DNA from: Margaritifera margaritifera
Taxonomy: Eukaryota; Mollusca; Bivalvia; Unionida; Margaritiferidae
Direction: 5' to 3'
Assembly: GCA_029931535.1 (NCBI GenBank)
Contig: JAQPZY010001554.1
Location: forward strand, 1,612,001-1,676,000
Length of the DNA: 64,000 nucleotides
Part shown: positions 34,165-46,589 of the stretch, piece after piece
Numbering within the stretch: the stretch's first letter is position 1
Layout of the letters: the number at the start of each line of letters is the position of its first letter
Notes under the pieces: model-generated
Database searches by the model: none
What the model saw: the letters and a program-made list of their open reading frames with translations, nothing else
What the model was told of the DNA's origin: nothing
Made by a program: the position numbers and the translations under genes

Positions 34165-35817
34165 TGCCAAGTGAGCTCATTAGTATGACCCTGCATCCAT
34201 CATGCCATAATGCATGGTGCATTTTGCATCCATCAGCAATTGCTATGTTCAACTTTAAAAAAAACCACTAGACCAGTTTCAACCAAACTTGGCAGACAGC
34301 ATCCTGGCATGAAGGCCTTTCAAATTTATACAAATGATGCTGGGTCCATCATCCAATATTGCCACCATTACTAAAAATAGAAAAACATATGAATTACTTC
34401 TTCAAGACCACTACACAAAGTTTGACCATATTTTATAAAACACATCCTGGCATTGAGGGCTTTCAATTTGATAGAAATGTTGCTGTATGACTGCCATCAC
34501 TAAAAGTTGAAAAACCTTCAACAAATTCTACTCAAAAGCCACTCAACAGAATTTGACCAACTTTGATGGAAAGCATCCTGGTAAGTAAACCATTCAAGTT
34601 TTTTGGCCACTGTTACTAAAAATAGAAATACCTTTCAACATATTCTGAAAAATTGCTCACTACTCAACATTATGTTATTAAATTTGACAGAAAGCATCCT
34701 GGTATGTAAACCATTCAAGTTTTTTGGCCACTGTTACTAAAATTAGAAATACCTTTCAACATATTCTGAAAAATTGTTCACTACTCAACATTATGTTATT
34801 AAATTTGACAGAAAGCATCCTGGTATGTAAACCATTCAAGTTTTTTGGCCACTGTTACTAAAATTAGAAATACCTTTCAACATATTCTGAAAAATTGCTC
34901 ACTACTCAACATTATGTTATTAAATTTGAGAGAAAGCATCCTGGTATTTAAACCATTCAAGTTTTTTGGCCACTGTTACTAAAAATAGAAATACCTTTCA
35001 ACTTATTCTGAAAAATTGCTCACTACTCAACATTATGTTATTAAATTTGACAGAAAGCATCCTGCCATAACTGCATTTAAAATTTGTACATATTATGAAA
35101 ATCCACCATCCAATATGGTCACTGTTACTCACCTTTAAACAACTTCTTAGAAACTACTTCGCAGAATTTGATGGAATTTAAAAGCAAGTATTCTGACATG
35201 AAGGCCTTACAAATTGTAGATTGATGTCAGACACGGTCACCATTACAAAAACTCGAAAATCCTTTAAATGACTTCTCAAAAACTACTCAACAGAATTTGC
35301 CCAAATTTGACAGAAAGCATCCTGGCATGAAGTGCCTTTAGGTTTGTGAAAATTATACCCATCTACCATTAAATATGACTGCCATTACTATACATAACAA
35401 AAACTTTTTCACAAAACCTGCTTAACAGAATTTGATAGAAAGCATCCTAGTGTAAAAGCCATTCAAATTTATAAAAATGACGTTATCCTCCATCAAGTAT
35501 GGCGCCTTTACTAAAAGTAGATACATATAAACAACTTTATCTCAGAAAACCTCCTGATATAATTCAACAAACTTTGACAACAAAAAAAACCTGCCATCAA
35601 GGTCTTTCATATTGACAAGTGTTGCTAATGTGCCATCAAATATGAATAAGATATCAAAAATGGAGAAACCTTGAAATATGCAATCAGCAGCATTAGAAGA
35701 AGTTCCTACAGAAAGAATCTTACTGATGCAGATTTCTTAGCCAGCTTCTGCATTTGGCTGTTAGACATATATCGTGTAGGTGAGCAGTCTCAGGTTCACT
35801 TTGGGCTCTTGTTTCAA
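34165..35817 (+). repeat. CTCACCTG-type element with both ends
   Basis: It opens near GCCAAGTGAGCTCATTAGTA and closes with AGGTGAGCAGTCTCAGGTTC then GGGCTCTTGTTTCAAG. The interior holds the same degenerate units as the copy at 18-20 kb, plus a recent 121-bp tandem expansion. Confidence 0.75.
34571..35054. repeat. 121-bp tandem repeat, four units
   Basis: The block AAGCATCCTGGTATGTAAAC starts at 34571, 34692, 34813 and 34934, with exact 121-base spacing and very few differences. This is a young expansion within the older element. Confidence 0.95.
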
Positions 35818-36065
35818 GTGGAGGCTGTGTGGTCAAGATGGGGGATTTCACCCAAAATTTTAATTTTTCGAATAGACCCCAAATCATTACAAAATTCTAT
35901 GCCCATAATAAGGATGTGATTGTTTTATTTGCATGAAGATTATTGTGTTAGGTTGTATATGTTTATAACCACATTTATTTATTACCCTCAATATTTTAAC
36001 ATTTTTGATTGTGAAAGATGCATGGAAATATGATGATTATAATAAAGAGCAAGAAAATAGAGTTC

Positions 36066-38130
36066 TTTTTATATGCCTGCCAAAATGGGGATTGTATATT
36101 GTTGTGACATCAATCCATCTATCTGTCCATCCATGTATATATCCATCCATCTGTTAACTCTTTTGTTTCAGCACAATAATGTTAGTTTAACACAATCTGC
36201 CTTTAAAAAACTTTGTGGATAGCTTGCAGTTGTGGTAAGGAAGAAGCCTGTCAATTTTGAGATGAAAACATTAAAGGTAATGATTACTGTGATTGAAAGA
36301 AAAAAATGGTTTCTATACAATAATATTAGTTCTAAATCACATACCTAGACTTTGAGAATGGTTTTTATTATATACTTTAGTGTGAAATATAGAAACTTAT
36401 TGGCAAAATAATTTTCATATTTTTTCATTCCTATATTTTCAAATGTGAAAAATATATCCTTATTTTTTCACATGTGAAAATATAAGATTTCCCATCTTGC
36501 CATGCAACGCTGGATTGTGTGTGCCTACAGAAGTTATACCTGCAGCACAAAAATGAGCACTTTGTGAGCTACAACAAATAAATAGTAACTGCATGACATT
36601 TCAGACATGGAAATTAATTTTTGCTGACAAAATTTGAGTCGATGCCGTTCGCGTCTATATGATGTTATTTCCCCTTACTTCCTTCACAACAATGATAAAC
36701 CCGCTGTGATGCATTGATGAATTGGACTTGCTTTGTGGTCAAATATGATCAAATAGTTTACAAAATGTCAAAAATATAATTTACTGAGACAGATTAGGTC
36801 AACCCAATCATACCGCTATCTTAAGTCACTGATATTTATATGACCAGCCTATGAAAGTGAGGTGAATTTACGAAAAAAGGGGTGGGTGGGGGTGGAGTGT
36901 GGTGCTGAAGAGTGAGTTTAATCTTCTAAGTTTCGATTCAGGAGCAAATTTGGTAAATAATAAAAAGAAAATTTTCTTTTCCTGTGTTAATACCGGATAT
37001 ATTTCATCTTGTGGTACCAAAAACGGTATATTTTAACTTGTGGCTTCACCACTCATTAAAATATCACGTTTTTTGTACCACACAATGAAATATATCCGGT
37101 ATTAATGTAGGAAAAGAAAATATCCTCTATGTATTTGAGGTAAGGAAGAAACCTATGAACCTATTAATGTTGGGATCAAAAGGTCAAAGGTCATGGTCAC
37201 TGTGACCAAAGGAAGAAAATGGTTTCTGCACAATACAGACCTGGAACAAACTTTGTTGGTGGTTTGCACTTAGGATAATGAAGGAGTCTCTGCAACTGAA
37301 ATATGAAAGATAGTTTGTGCACACAACTTGAGTTCTCCACCACATACTTTCTCCAAAGTTTGTGAATGGCTTTCACTTTAAGAAAAAAGCCTTTTGATTT
37401 TGTGATCAAAAGGTCAAAGGTCTCTATTACTGAAAATAGGACAAATGGTTCTTGCATAAATTTAGTTTTAAACCATGTTTCTTGACCAAATATTGTGGAG
37501 GGCTTGCATTTAAGGTAAGGAAAAAGCCTATTAATTATGGGGTCACAAGTTCAAAGATCAAATTAATTGTGAGTAAAAAAAAAAATGGGTCCTGCACAGT
37601 AATGTTTTGTTTTAGAGTTAGTTCTGTGACCAAGTTTTACACTTATGGTAAGAAACAAGCCTATATATTTTGGGACCTAAAGATCAAAGGTCTAGGTCAT
37701 GGTAACTCTGAAAACAAAATAACAGTTTCTGCACAGTAAATTTAGTTCTTGACTGTACTTCTTGACCAAATCTAGTGAATGGCTACCATTTGGGGCCAGA
37801 AGAAACATTGACTTTGGGGTTAAATGGTTTAAGGTCAAGGTCACTGTGACACAAAGGAGGGAAAAGGTTGTTAAAAATAAATTTAATTACATCACATAAT
37901 ATAGCCAAACTGTGAAATGTGCTTACTGATGTGGGATGGCAGTGTGCTACATAGTTCGGGTTACGCAGCTGAAAGGTCAAGGTCACAGTGATCTAATTAA
38001 AGACAGTTTACTACACCATCTTTCAATAAACTTCATACATGGTGTGTGTTTTAGGCAAGGAAGGAACCAAATTGAGAAGATTAAAACATTGAGTTCCTGG
38101 TCACTGAGACTTTTTGATCAATACCATCCA
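36066..38130. repeat. AGGTCA-rich dispersed repeat, about 140-bp units, with insertion
   Basis: Units repeat GGTAAGGAAGAAGCCTAT, TTTTGGGGTCAAAAGGTCAAAG (in pieces), GGTCACTGTGACC and AAAATGGTTTCTGCACA. At least seven units are visible, with AGGTCA blocks near 37181, 37411, 37545, 37687, 37831 and 37974. A separate segment (about 36370-37135) containing a hairpin element interrupts the array. Confidence 0.85.
36970..37121. mobile_element. Near-perfect long hairpin (fold-back MITE-like)
   Basis: The left arm (ATTTTCTTTTCCTGTGTTAA, TACCGGATATATTTCATC, TTGTGGTACCAAAAACG) and the right arm are reverse complements over about 75 bases each with few mismatches, leaving almost no loop near 37045. Confidence 0.85.
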
Positions 38131-38259
38131 GAGTCAACCATGTCCTGCTAGTGCCTGCATACTGGACTATTAAACAAGGAATGGGCATATAATGTACCAA
38201 TTACCCATTTGCAGTACTCTTTTGTGTATAGAAATATCTTGAATTTTTCAGTCAATGGC

Positions 38260-38264
38260 ATATA

Positions 38265-38336
<72 letters not shown>
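38260..38336. repeat. (TA)n microsatellite
   Basis: About 75 bases of TA repeats. Confidence 0.95.
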
Positions 38337-38337
<1 letters not shown>

Positions 38338-38669
38338 CACAAGGTAAATCGATCAATTGATAGATAGACATAATATTAAAGTGAAAGCCAGTTGTTTTAA
38401 AGATACAGCCTGACATTTAGGAAGTTAAAACTTGAATACCTGTACATACCAATAATAAAACCAGATAGGGTACTTTCTTTTATTTCATATCCTTAGAACA
38501 ATGCAGTTGTTAGTATATTACAAAAGAGAAAGTTTTTCTGTTTGTCCTTAGCTCTTGTGGACTAAATTTGGCCAGGCTGGAATGTTCTACAGCTTTTTAA
38601 CATTTATTTTGATGCAGCATGCTAAACTTTAAATTTCACTTTCACCATTAAAAGCAATGAAATGAATGA

Positions 38670-39325
38670 AATAATCACATGGGATGTTGCTTGTAACCAG
38701 CATAACTGGAGAACCATTCAGCATATTCAGATGCAATTTGGTATGAACACTGACTCAGAAACCTACATGTACCTTTTAAGGGTTTTGTCTTGTGAACTTA
38801 TTTTTGGATAGAGTTATGGCCCTTGACAATTAAGTTCATATCTTTTCATGGGATGTTGCATGTAAACAGCATAGCTCAAAAACTCTTCAACATATTCTGA
38901 TGCAATTTGGTGTGAACACTGTATCACAGACTCAGTGTTCCATTTATGCATTTATTCTCGTCTACTTTATTTTGGACAAGGTATACTCCTTGTGCATATT
39001 TCTGTTGCATAGAAACTTGGAATGTTGCTTGCAATCATCATAGCTCAAAACCCATTCAACCGATTCAGATCGAATTTGGTAAAAACTTTGTCACATAGAC
39101 CTAGATGTGTGTTTATGGTCATTTATTTGTTTTTCGTTTTTAGCCAACACCATTTTGGACAGTTATGACCCTTGACAATCAATTTTATAGCTTCAGATGG
39201 GATGTTGCTTTTAATCAGCACAAACTCAGGAACTATTGAACATATTCTGATGGAATTTGATGTGAACGTTGTCTCATAGACCTGTTTCTTGTCTACTCCA
39301 TTTTGGACATAGTTATGGTCGAAAA
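38670..39325. repeat. Degenerate tandem repeat, about 165-bp units, four copies
   Basis: The blocks GGGATGTTGCTTGTAA(C/T)CAGCA, CATATTCTGATGCAATTTGG and TTTGGA.AGAGTTATGGCCCTTG recur four times. Confidence 0.8.
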
Positions 39326-39508
39326 AAAACGACTTTTGACTTCCAAACCCTCTGATACAGTAATATTTTGCGTATTCTGCTAACACCCTATCGACATTAG
39401 TCGCTCTGGAGTGTATGACATTCATCGACATAGCAACATCACCCAGCATGGGGACAATGCACAAATGCAGAGCTCAATCCCATAAGTAATTAACATGTTT
39501 AAACAATC

Positions 39509-39747
39509 ATCAACAGACCATGTCACTAGCGCTGAAGTACTTTTCTGCAATTTTGTTGCAGAGTACAATCTGCCATTTGCATGTGCAGATCACGTTTCGG
39601 ACCTGCATGTTCGACACGCCCTCACAGCAGTGCAGATGTAGAAAGATCATTTTTCGTGCTGAGAAAAATCCAAGATCTTCAGGAAAGTTTGAACAGCAAA
39701 ACCGTCCAGTCTCTAATGAGTGCAAGGATGAACAGAAATGACACTTG
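39509..39747 (+). pseudogene. Internally deleted hAT transposase
   Basis: One frame reads FVAEYNLPFACADH (about 39545-39590), an N-terminal motif of a hAT transposase family. Directly after it, in another frame, comes SADVERSFFVLRKI followed by LNSKTVQSLMSARMN (about 39623-39737), the hAT C-terminal dimerisation domain. The long middle of the protein, including the catalytic residues, is missing. The frame runs straight into the left inverted repeat of the adjacent 6.7-kb segment. Confidence 0.8.
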
Positions 39748-39749
39748 CA

Positions 39750-39947
39750 TTACCGTTGTCCATAGAACTCGGATCCAATTTTCACAAGGGCATAGGGCCA
39801 GTGGTACATTTTGGCGCCATGTTCTCGCATGTTCCTCATTGCACAACAATTGTTTTTTTGTGAGTCTGTGCAGGTCCTGTCAGAATGACTGACGAAAAGG
39901 GGAAAATTGTCTGTAAGCGTCTTTAGAGCTCATTACTAGAAGTCTCA
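39750..39947 (+). repeat. Left long inverted repeat
   Basis: It pairs with 46262-46481. Related shorter blocks (GACCTGTCAGAATGACT near 39999) follow inside, suggesting a tandem subterminal structure. Confidence 0.75.
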
Positions 39948-41489
39948 TGAGTAGGACATGAGCATATAGTCTTGTTTGTAGTTAATGCATCAAAGCAGAC
40001 CTGTCAGAATGACTATGTTGATGGTAGCATTCGTAGTTCATGACTCTATACTGCAGATCTGCAGGCATTATACGATGAGGGCAATGGCGCATGAGGCGCC
40101 TGTCATTCTTTTAAATTGCTAAAAAGCATGACCTAGAGAACACAAAGCAAGCAACTCATGACCTCAGATTTTCATGAGTAGGATATAGGGTGGACCCTGC
40201 ACATGTCATGCCAAAATGACGAACATAAAAGGGGTGCTGATATGCATGATTTTTTTTGGTTGCATTTTAGAGAAATATTCGAGCAAGTATAATTGGCCAT
40301 GGTGATTGTCCTATTTCCATTCAAAAAAATATTTGAACTAGAGGTAATCAAATGACAATGAGGGAAAATAATATTTGTCGGTGGTTAATGATATAGAAAA
40401 CCAAATGCTGTTAAATATCGTGCTTGGGTATTTATTGTAGGACTCCTTTGTTTCAAAAGAGAAAGGGAAGCAGTTTGCCATTGCCTTGTCGGTTGAGTGG
40501 AAAGAGCACTCAGTCTGAGGTATGCATGCACAATAGACTAGTTTACAAAGAAAAGAGGACTTGAAAGTTGTTTGCAAAAGTACTGTATGAACTAAAGAGG
40601 GTACAACCTCCCATTTAGAAAAATACTTACCAGTCACATGTATGTAAAAATGCACATGCACAAGCAGTGCATGTTCTATGTGACGAAATTGAGACATTGA
40701 CTGGATTTTGACCTACCTATCCTAGAAGTCGCATAGTACTGCAACAACTTCAGGACAAGTAAGAACAAATGAAGTATAAGCAAACGACAGGCAACAATGT
40801 ATATAGGTTCCTGAAAGAGGTTGCCAGACTACAAACAAGCATTTTCTTGTTGCAGACGATCCTAGATAATGAAAAAATAAGTATGCTGAAGCTGAGCTCG
40901 ATAACAACAATAGCTAAAGAAAATGGTGAGCAATGTTGTTTTGCTGTTGTTTACACAGTAATGCAAGAAGCATGGAGTAATGATAGCTATTGCAATAGAC
41001 CATATTGCCCGTACACATGATGTAGCAAATGATGACATTGTAAAGCTTGTAACCAATTTTGTTGGAAAACTGCTACCAATGTATCAAACAGCCATATATA
41101 TGTACAATGATTTTATCAGGTACCAAATAAGGAGGTACATTATCACACATTTCCATTTTCGTGAAAGTTATGCCTCATTTTTGTGAAAGTTTATAATTCC
41201 TTTTTTGTGATACCATTTAAAAATACAAGAACCACTTGGGCTAGAAATGATTGATGCTGAGGATTATGTTCTTTTCTTTGGAGATTTTGACTTTGTTGAA
41301 GATGAGAGTTCAAGAGTCTGTTGATCAGGAAAGCAACGATCGGGAAAAGATCGAGACCCCTATAGACAGAATCAGCAATTAATAATACTGTTACAAATGG
41401 TGGTTCCCATTTAGAGAAATCAAACTAGCTCGCATTGCACTATGGATCTCAAGAGAAGCTTGCTAGGTCTATTGCGGAACATCTATTCT

Positions 41490-42005
41490 CTTAATTAGAA
41501 CCGCAGTTGGATCATATGAGAAATGAACCTGCTGACATAAAAAGATGCCATCGCATTGCTAAAAAAAACAAGAGCAGCACTAAAAGAGGCGCGTCAATCA
41601 AAGAGCAATGCTAAAAGACGTTCATTGACTGCTACTAAAAAGCTTGCTATGGTTGCGAGGCAGCAATGGCTGTTGGCTGGAGCAAGGTAAAAGAAAAGAA
41701 AAAAAGCCTTGTTTTATTGTCGTGCTATGTGGGCAACATCTGCCAAGTTTCCGTATGAGTTTGGTGGTGCTGATGACCGACAACGCATTAGGGACATACT
41801 TTTCTCTGAAGACTCGGTGGTTAAACAGATGACGGATAAAGAGGTTGCAGAATTACCAGGAAATTGCGGCTTACTTATGTGCGAAGGTGTAGTAATGTCG
41901 AAGATGTTTACCAATGACCAAAAGAGATATATTCATGAACCATATAGCATCTGGAAAATAAATGGACCACAAAATAATGACTCTTGCACAGATGTTACTG
42001 GTTAA
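41490..42005 (+). pseudogene. Unrecognised ORF inside the 6.7-kb segment
   Basis: A mostly open frame starts with a lysine/arginine-rich helix (KKTRAALKEARQSKSNAKRR, about 41550-41620), is broken by a stop near 41689, and continues open to 42005 with FYCRAMWATSAKFPYEFGG and CGLLMCEGVVMSK. The amino-acid pattern looks like former coding sequence. I recognise no family. Confidence 0.45.
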
Positions 42006-42339
42006 TATTACTTAACTTGTATCTGATAAAAGTAATTCAGAAAACTTATGTAAGAACATATACAGTCGTTGGGAAGGGATTGACTCGTGTAGTCTTGTAC
42101 TTGTACAATAGGATGGATGGGATTCCCATTTAAAAATTTGGGAATGAAAGAAACATACTATACCTCCCAATCACAAGCAATCCCAAGAAGAAATTAAGCA
42201 AATCCAAAATCTTCACGGCAAGATGTCTGTGAATGAGGTAAAAAAGAAACTTGGTATTGGTACTACCCATATATACAAAATATAGAACGCTTTTGTTGTT
42301 CCAGCAGTTTTCGCGCTACAACAGACAATGTTCTGATCA

Positions 42340-42652
42340 TCGCGATGAGATACAAAGTTTTCCAACAACCAGACAACGTTTCAGATTATTGGGACGACAT
42401 GAACAGTAATGAGCTTGCTCAGCAACAACCAGACATTTACATTAATACTCCTACAATGGTCAATTTTTAGTGCATGCTTAACGACATAAAAAAAACAAAA
42501 TTGCAAAATCAAGCAAATATGTTCAACAATGTGATAGACAAACTGGAGTCACTAAGTGTTTTAAAGACGACGGTAAAATTCTGTCCACCTGTGTATTCAA
42601 GAGCAATGTGTCTTAACCGTATAGAAAAGCCTATATCGCCGGGTTCTGACTA
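42340..42652 (+). pseudogene. Unrecognised short ORF with one internal stop
   Basis: From an ATG near 42347, a frame reads RYKVFQQPDNVSDYWDDMNS to a TAG at about 42468, then stays open to about 42650 (NQANMFNNVIDKLESLSVLK). It is coding-like, of unknown family, and lies on the same strand as the ORF at 41.5 kb. Confidence 0.4.
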
Positions 42653-42781
42653 ATGCGTGGGACGGTTACGACGCGATGTTCTTGCCTTGGGGTGATGCTG
42701 CTCTCCACGCATTCGTCAGCATTTCAAATCTTAGGTCAACAGCAGCTGAATACACAGGTGTTCAGTTCTTACAGGGATTCA

Positions 42782-43027
42782 CAGTGGCGGCGTGAGGGTG
42801 GGTGAAATTGCCCCCAGGCGCCGGGCGAAGGAGAGCGAGATGCCGTCGGGAGTTTTTGTTGTTGCCCCCTCCCCCTCGCAATTTAAGCCCCTGGTTTCAG
42901 GGCTGAGATGGGTGACGGGCGGAGGAGGTTGGTAACAGACATAAACAAAAACTGTTTTCTGTGCTAAAGTAGGGGCGCTACTAAAGAACATTGCCCCAGG
43001 GCTCCTCAAACCCTCGCGCTGCCACTG
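42782..43027. mobile_element. hAT-type MITE with 8-bp target duplication
   Basis: The TIRs CAGTGGCGGCGTGAGGG and CCCTCGCGCTGCCACTG match at 15 of 17 positions. The flanks GGGATTCA (42774-42781) and GGGATTAA (43028-43035) match at 7 of 8 bases. The length is 246 bases with a GC-rich interior and no ORF. A related truncated copy lies at about 58437. Confidence 0.88.
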
Positions 43028-43209
43028 GGGATTAATGCTAAAAAGTGAGTGTTCTAAAGAATTTATTGCCATGTATCAATACAAGAGGGATTATACTTAC
43101 CGTCTGCATACAAAGGTCAGTCGAAATAAATTTATTAATTAGTAATCCGCCGGAATAATGACAAAGCTGACAATCCAGCATGAATCGTGTCTTCATGCTG
43201 TTGTTCTTT

Positions 43210-43430
43210 GCCATCAGTCTGTCAGAAAAATAAAAAAGGTATAGAACAACTTGTTGGTCTACAGCTATCTGTCATTTCCTCGGTTCCCGCTGTAGTCAGT
43301 TTTACAATAGGCTTGATGACATAGAAAAAAACAATACAAAAACAAACAGAAGTGCTTGATGATATGATATGTGGGTTGTATCGTGGGCCTTTCAAAGGCC
43401 TGGGGTTGCAGGAACCACCGAAACGATAAG
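43210..43430 (+). pseudogene. Unrecognised coding-like remnant
   Basis: The frame reads KKGIEQLVGLQLSVISSVPA, then after a TAG at about 43319, TEVLDDMICGLYRGPFKGLG to a stop at 43429. No family is recognised. It lies inside the inverted-repeat segment. Confidence 0.35.
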
Positions 43431-44269
43431 AACACAAGCAGAAAAAAAAACGATTTATTTCGTATGGAATAGGTAAGACCAATTACTTTCAGTTAAATAT
43501 AGAAAAGCACTATAAAACAACAATGTCACCACTCTAACTGGTATATTCCGAGCCTGCTAGAAGCCGTTCGCCACCTCCATTTCCTGCAGGAGCCTGGCGA
43601 TGTGCACCAAAAGTGAAACATCTTCTGGCGCAGCTTCCATTGTATGTGCACATACGTCCGACAAATTGCACGCGCAGATATACGATTGCAAACACATGGA
43701 TCAGAATAGTATAGTTGGCAACCAAACTACCGTGCTGTCCTGGCCTCAAAGGCTTGGCTATCATGTATTTTCTTGCCGACGAAAAAAATCCTGCCTTGTG
43801 TACGGAGGACATGCATCTTACCAAACCTTTTCTACGATCCTGGTGCACAATTGTGCACATGGATCATGGTAGCTGTTGCTTTGTAAAAGCCCCTTTCTAA
43901 CAACTTTTAGTTTCTATTGCCCACAATTAGAAAAAGTATATTTTCGCTTGTATACCACGTGGTATCCGTGCTGAACCTCCCGCATGTAGGACAAAAAGTG
44001 TATGTGTGCGTGTGTGTAGTTGTGTATGCTAGTTGTATATGTCGTCTATATCATATTCTTGCTCTTGTGTGTGTGAGTAGTCTGTTCATTGTACTTTGCA
44101 CTTATGTTTATTTTTCTTTTACCTGCCACTCGGGTTTAGGTATGGCCAACTACTCAGTCACCTACATACCATTCGTCTCGCGATACCAGTCCGCATTCGC
44201 TCTTTTCGTTCCTGTCGTTGCGCTTGTTGCTCTTGTCATTCCGACAGCATCAAGCCTGCTACCAGGCGT

Positions 44270-45830
44270 TTACTAGGTCCACGCTGTCGCTGGTAAACTC
44301 TATATGAGGTGCGCGGGCGGTGTCTTTTTGTACCTCGTCCGAAGACATCTGTCGAAGACCGTGTTTCACAGCAACCGTAAAGGCTTGGTCATCATTACAT
44401 GTCAGAAGGTCCTTGTAAAGCGCTGTAATTCGCTGACGATTTTTTCGGCATAGCGCTAAGGTTCCCGAAGAAGGAGGTGACGGAGACAAATCTGAGCAAG
44501 GGCCTAAACATAATACCGTTAACTTCAAGCACTTATTCAACAAGTTCGTTTCGGGGCATAGTGGCTATTGGCAAGGATGATATGTGTGTCTTTGTATTTT
44601 GGGACAAAGTCATCCAACCACTCGAGCTGGGATACGGTGTAGAGGTAGACCTCGTCAAAGAGAATAGCGTGGTAGTTACTGACATTATAGGGCGTAAAGG
44701 TAATTCCATCTTCTGCTTCTTCTGTGATCTTGCTTAAAAGTATAGCAGCCAAGCGAATGGCTTCCACGATGTCGTTTGCAGAGTCTACCGGGACAACAAC
44801 CTCTTTGGAGTTGCTGAGGTGTTGTCGCTGGTCTTTAGTGGTGGAGGCTCTATCCGAACGGGCTTGTTGGAGTATAGCTTCTCGAAAGCCTCGACGTCCT
44901 GGTTTACAAACCAAACGTGGTTCTTGTGCAGGAAGACCGCAAAAAGCATCTTGACGTGAATGTTGCGCCGCTCTGGCTCGAACCGGCAGACAACGTTGCC
45001 ATGAATGTCGATATCAATAATAGATAAATGTCACTTGCGCAGCCAAACTTCCGTTTCAGCTTAGTACATCTCCCAATGTTCGTCGCTAGTTGGAAGAGGC
45101 TGATCATGACGGGCAAATTTCCACAATCCCTCGTATGTAAGGTCCTTGTTGGTCTTTAGGCGGCGTTTCTCAAGTGCCTGCTTGTATTGACCTGAAAATG
45201 CTTTGGTCAAACAAAGATTTGGTCGAAAGTTCAGAGAGGCTGTGAACTATCCACCCAATGGGAGAAGACAGAGGGTTGGTTCCTATCACCCTCGCGAAGT
45301 TCCTTTTTTTTGTCAATCGAGCGGCGACTCCTTTTTGCCATGTTTATTGACAAAGATAGTCGGACACTCAGGCTCGAGAGAGTCACAGTTTTCCAACCAG
45401 TTTATCTCGTCACATTAGCAACAAAGAGGTATGTAACACTTTTTTCTTCACTTGGTATCAAGTACTTCAGGGCTTTACGAAAGTGCTTAAATTCCTTCCG
45501 TGCGAGCATCACTCCACTTTTTCGGATAGTATGTTTCCAAGTCCTCTCATTTCTCCGTTAGTCCCTAAAAGAAACCTCAATCTCTGTGGTATAAGTATCT
45601 GTTAGTATGAGACCAGAAGGCTCCTCGCGCTTACTTTTGCCGTCGTTGCGACTGCTCTTGAGCAGTTGTTCCCGAAGCAGCAGCGCGTGGAGCTGGCGCT
45701 TGTAGCAGCTCTTGACTGTGAGTAGGTTGTTTGTCAAAAGCAGCCATCACCGTTGCACAGGCTCCAGAATTCCTGTCTGGAACAAGTCGCCAAGTTCATA
45801 TATTGCCTTGTTGCTATCCATCGAATTGGG
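44270..45830 (-). pseudogene. Large decayed ORF with a Walker-B-like motif, unrecognised
   Basis: On the minus strand, coding-like frames run from about 45823 (MDSNKAIYELGDLFQ) to 44270, with several stops and at least three frame changes. Recognisable strings include CPTIFVNKHGKKE (about 45340), NIHVKMLFAVFLHKNHVWFV (about 44965-44910), NYHAILFDEVYL (about 44650-44620) and THIILANS (about 44590). ILFDEVYL followed about 20 residues later by THIILA resembles Walker B and the next strand of a P-loop ATPase or helicase, but no Walker A was found. It could be a helicase-type protein of a large transposon or virus. Family unknown. Confidence 0.45.
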
Positions 45831-45845
45831 ATTATTTCTTTATTT

Positions 45846-46090
<245 letters not shown>

Positions 46091-46119
46091 AAAAAAAATA
46101 TATTTTTAAAAAAGTAGCT

Positions 46120-46481
46120 CATGTTAGTGCCCTTTATGGATTCCGACAGGGCCTACACATGACCCTGACGAGCCCACGGTGCATGTTTTTTTTTTATTTG
46201 CAACAAGAAACGTGCGAAAACGGGACGCCAACTAGTACCGTTGGCCCGTGTCCAAGCCGCGAGAGTTCTTGGGACGAGCTCTAAAGACTTTTACAGACGA
46301 TTTTCCCTTTCATGTCAGTCGTTCCGACAGGACCCGCGCCGACTGACAAAAAGCCAACGGAGTATGCTTTTGTTTAGTTCTGCATAGAGAAACGTGCGAG
46401 AACGTGGCGTCAAGATGCACTGCTGGTCCCATGCCTTACTCGCAAAACTTGGATCTGAGTTCTAGGGAACACGTATTACCC
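46120..46481 (-). repeat. Right long inverted repeat, two tandem units
   Basis: The outer unit (46262-46481) is the inverse of the left repeat. The inner unit (about 46120-46262) repeats the same blocks: GTGCGAAAACGGGACGCCAA, TTCCGACAGGGCCTACACAT and CGAGAGTTCTTGGGACGAGC. Confidence 0.7.
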
Positions 46482-46589
46482 TCAAACCCCCTACTTAACT
46501 ATTTACAGCAGCAAAAGGCTGCATCTAATTAAGACTGTATTCCGCTGTACAATTGATTTTAAAGACAGAAGCTTGTTGTATTTTTTAAA

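Noticed and set aside
38148..38342. Open frame of alternating Tyr-Ile
   Set aside because: It is a translated (TA)n microsatellite.
43534..43860. Overlapping open frames on both strands (minus 43534-43860 and plus 43600-43900)
   Set aside because: Neither strand shows a recognisable motif, so I could not choose one; it is left inside the 6.7-kb segment without a call.
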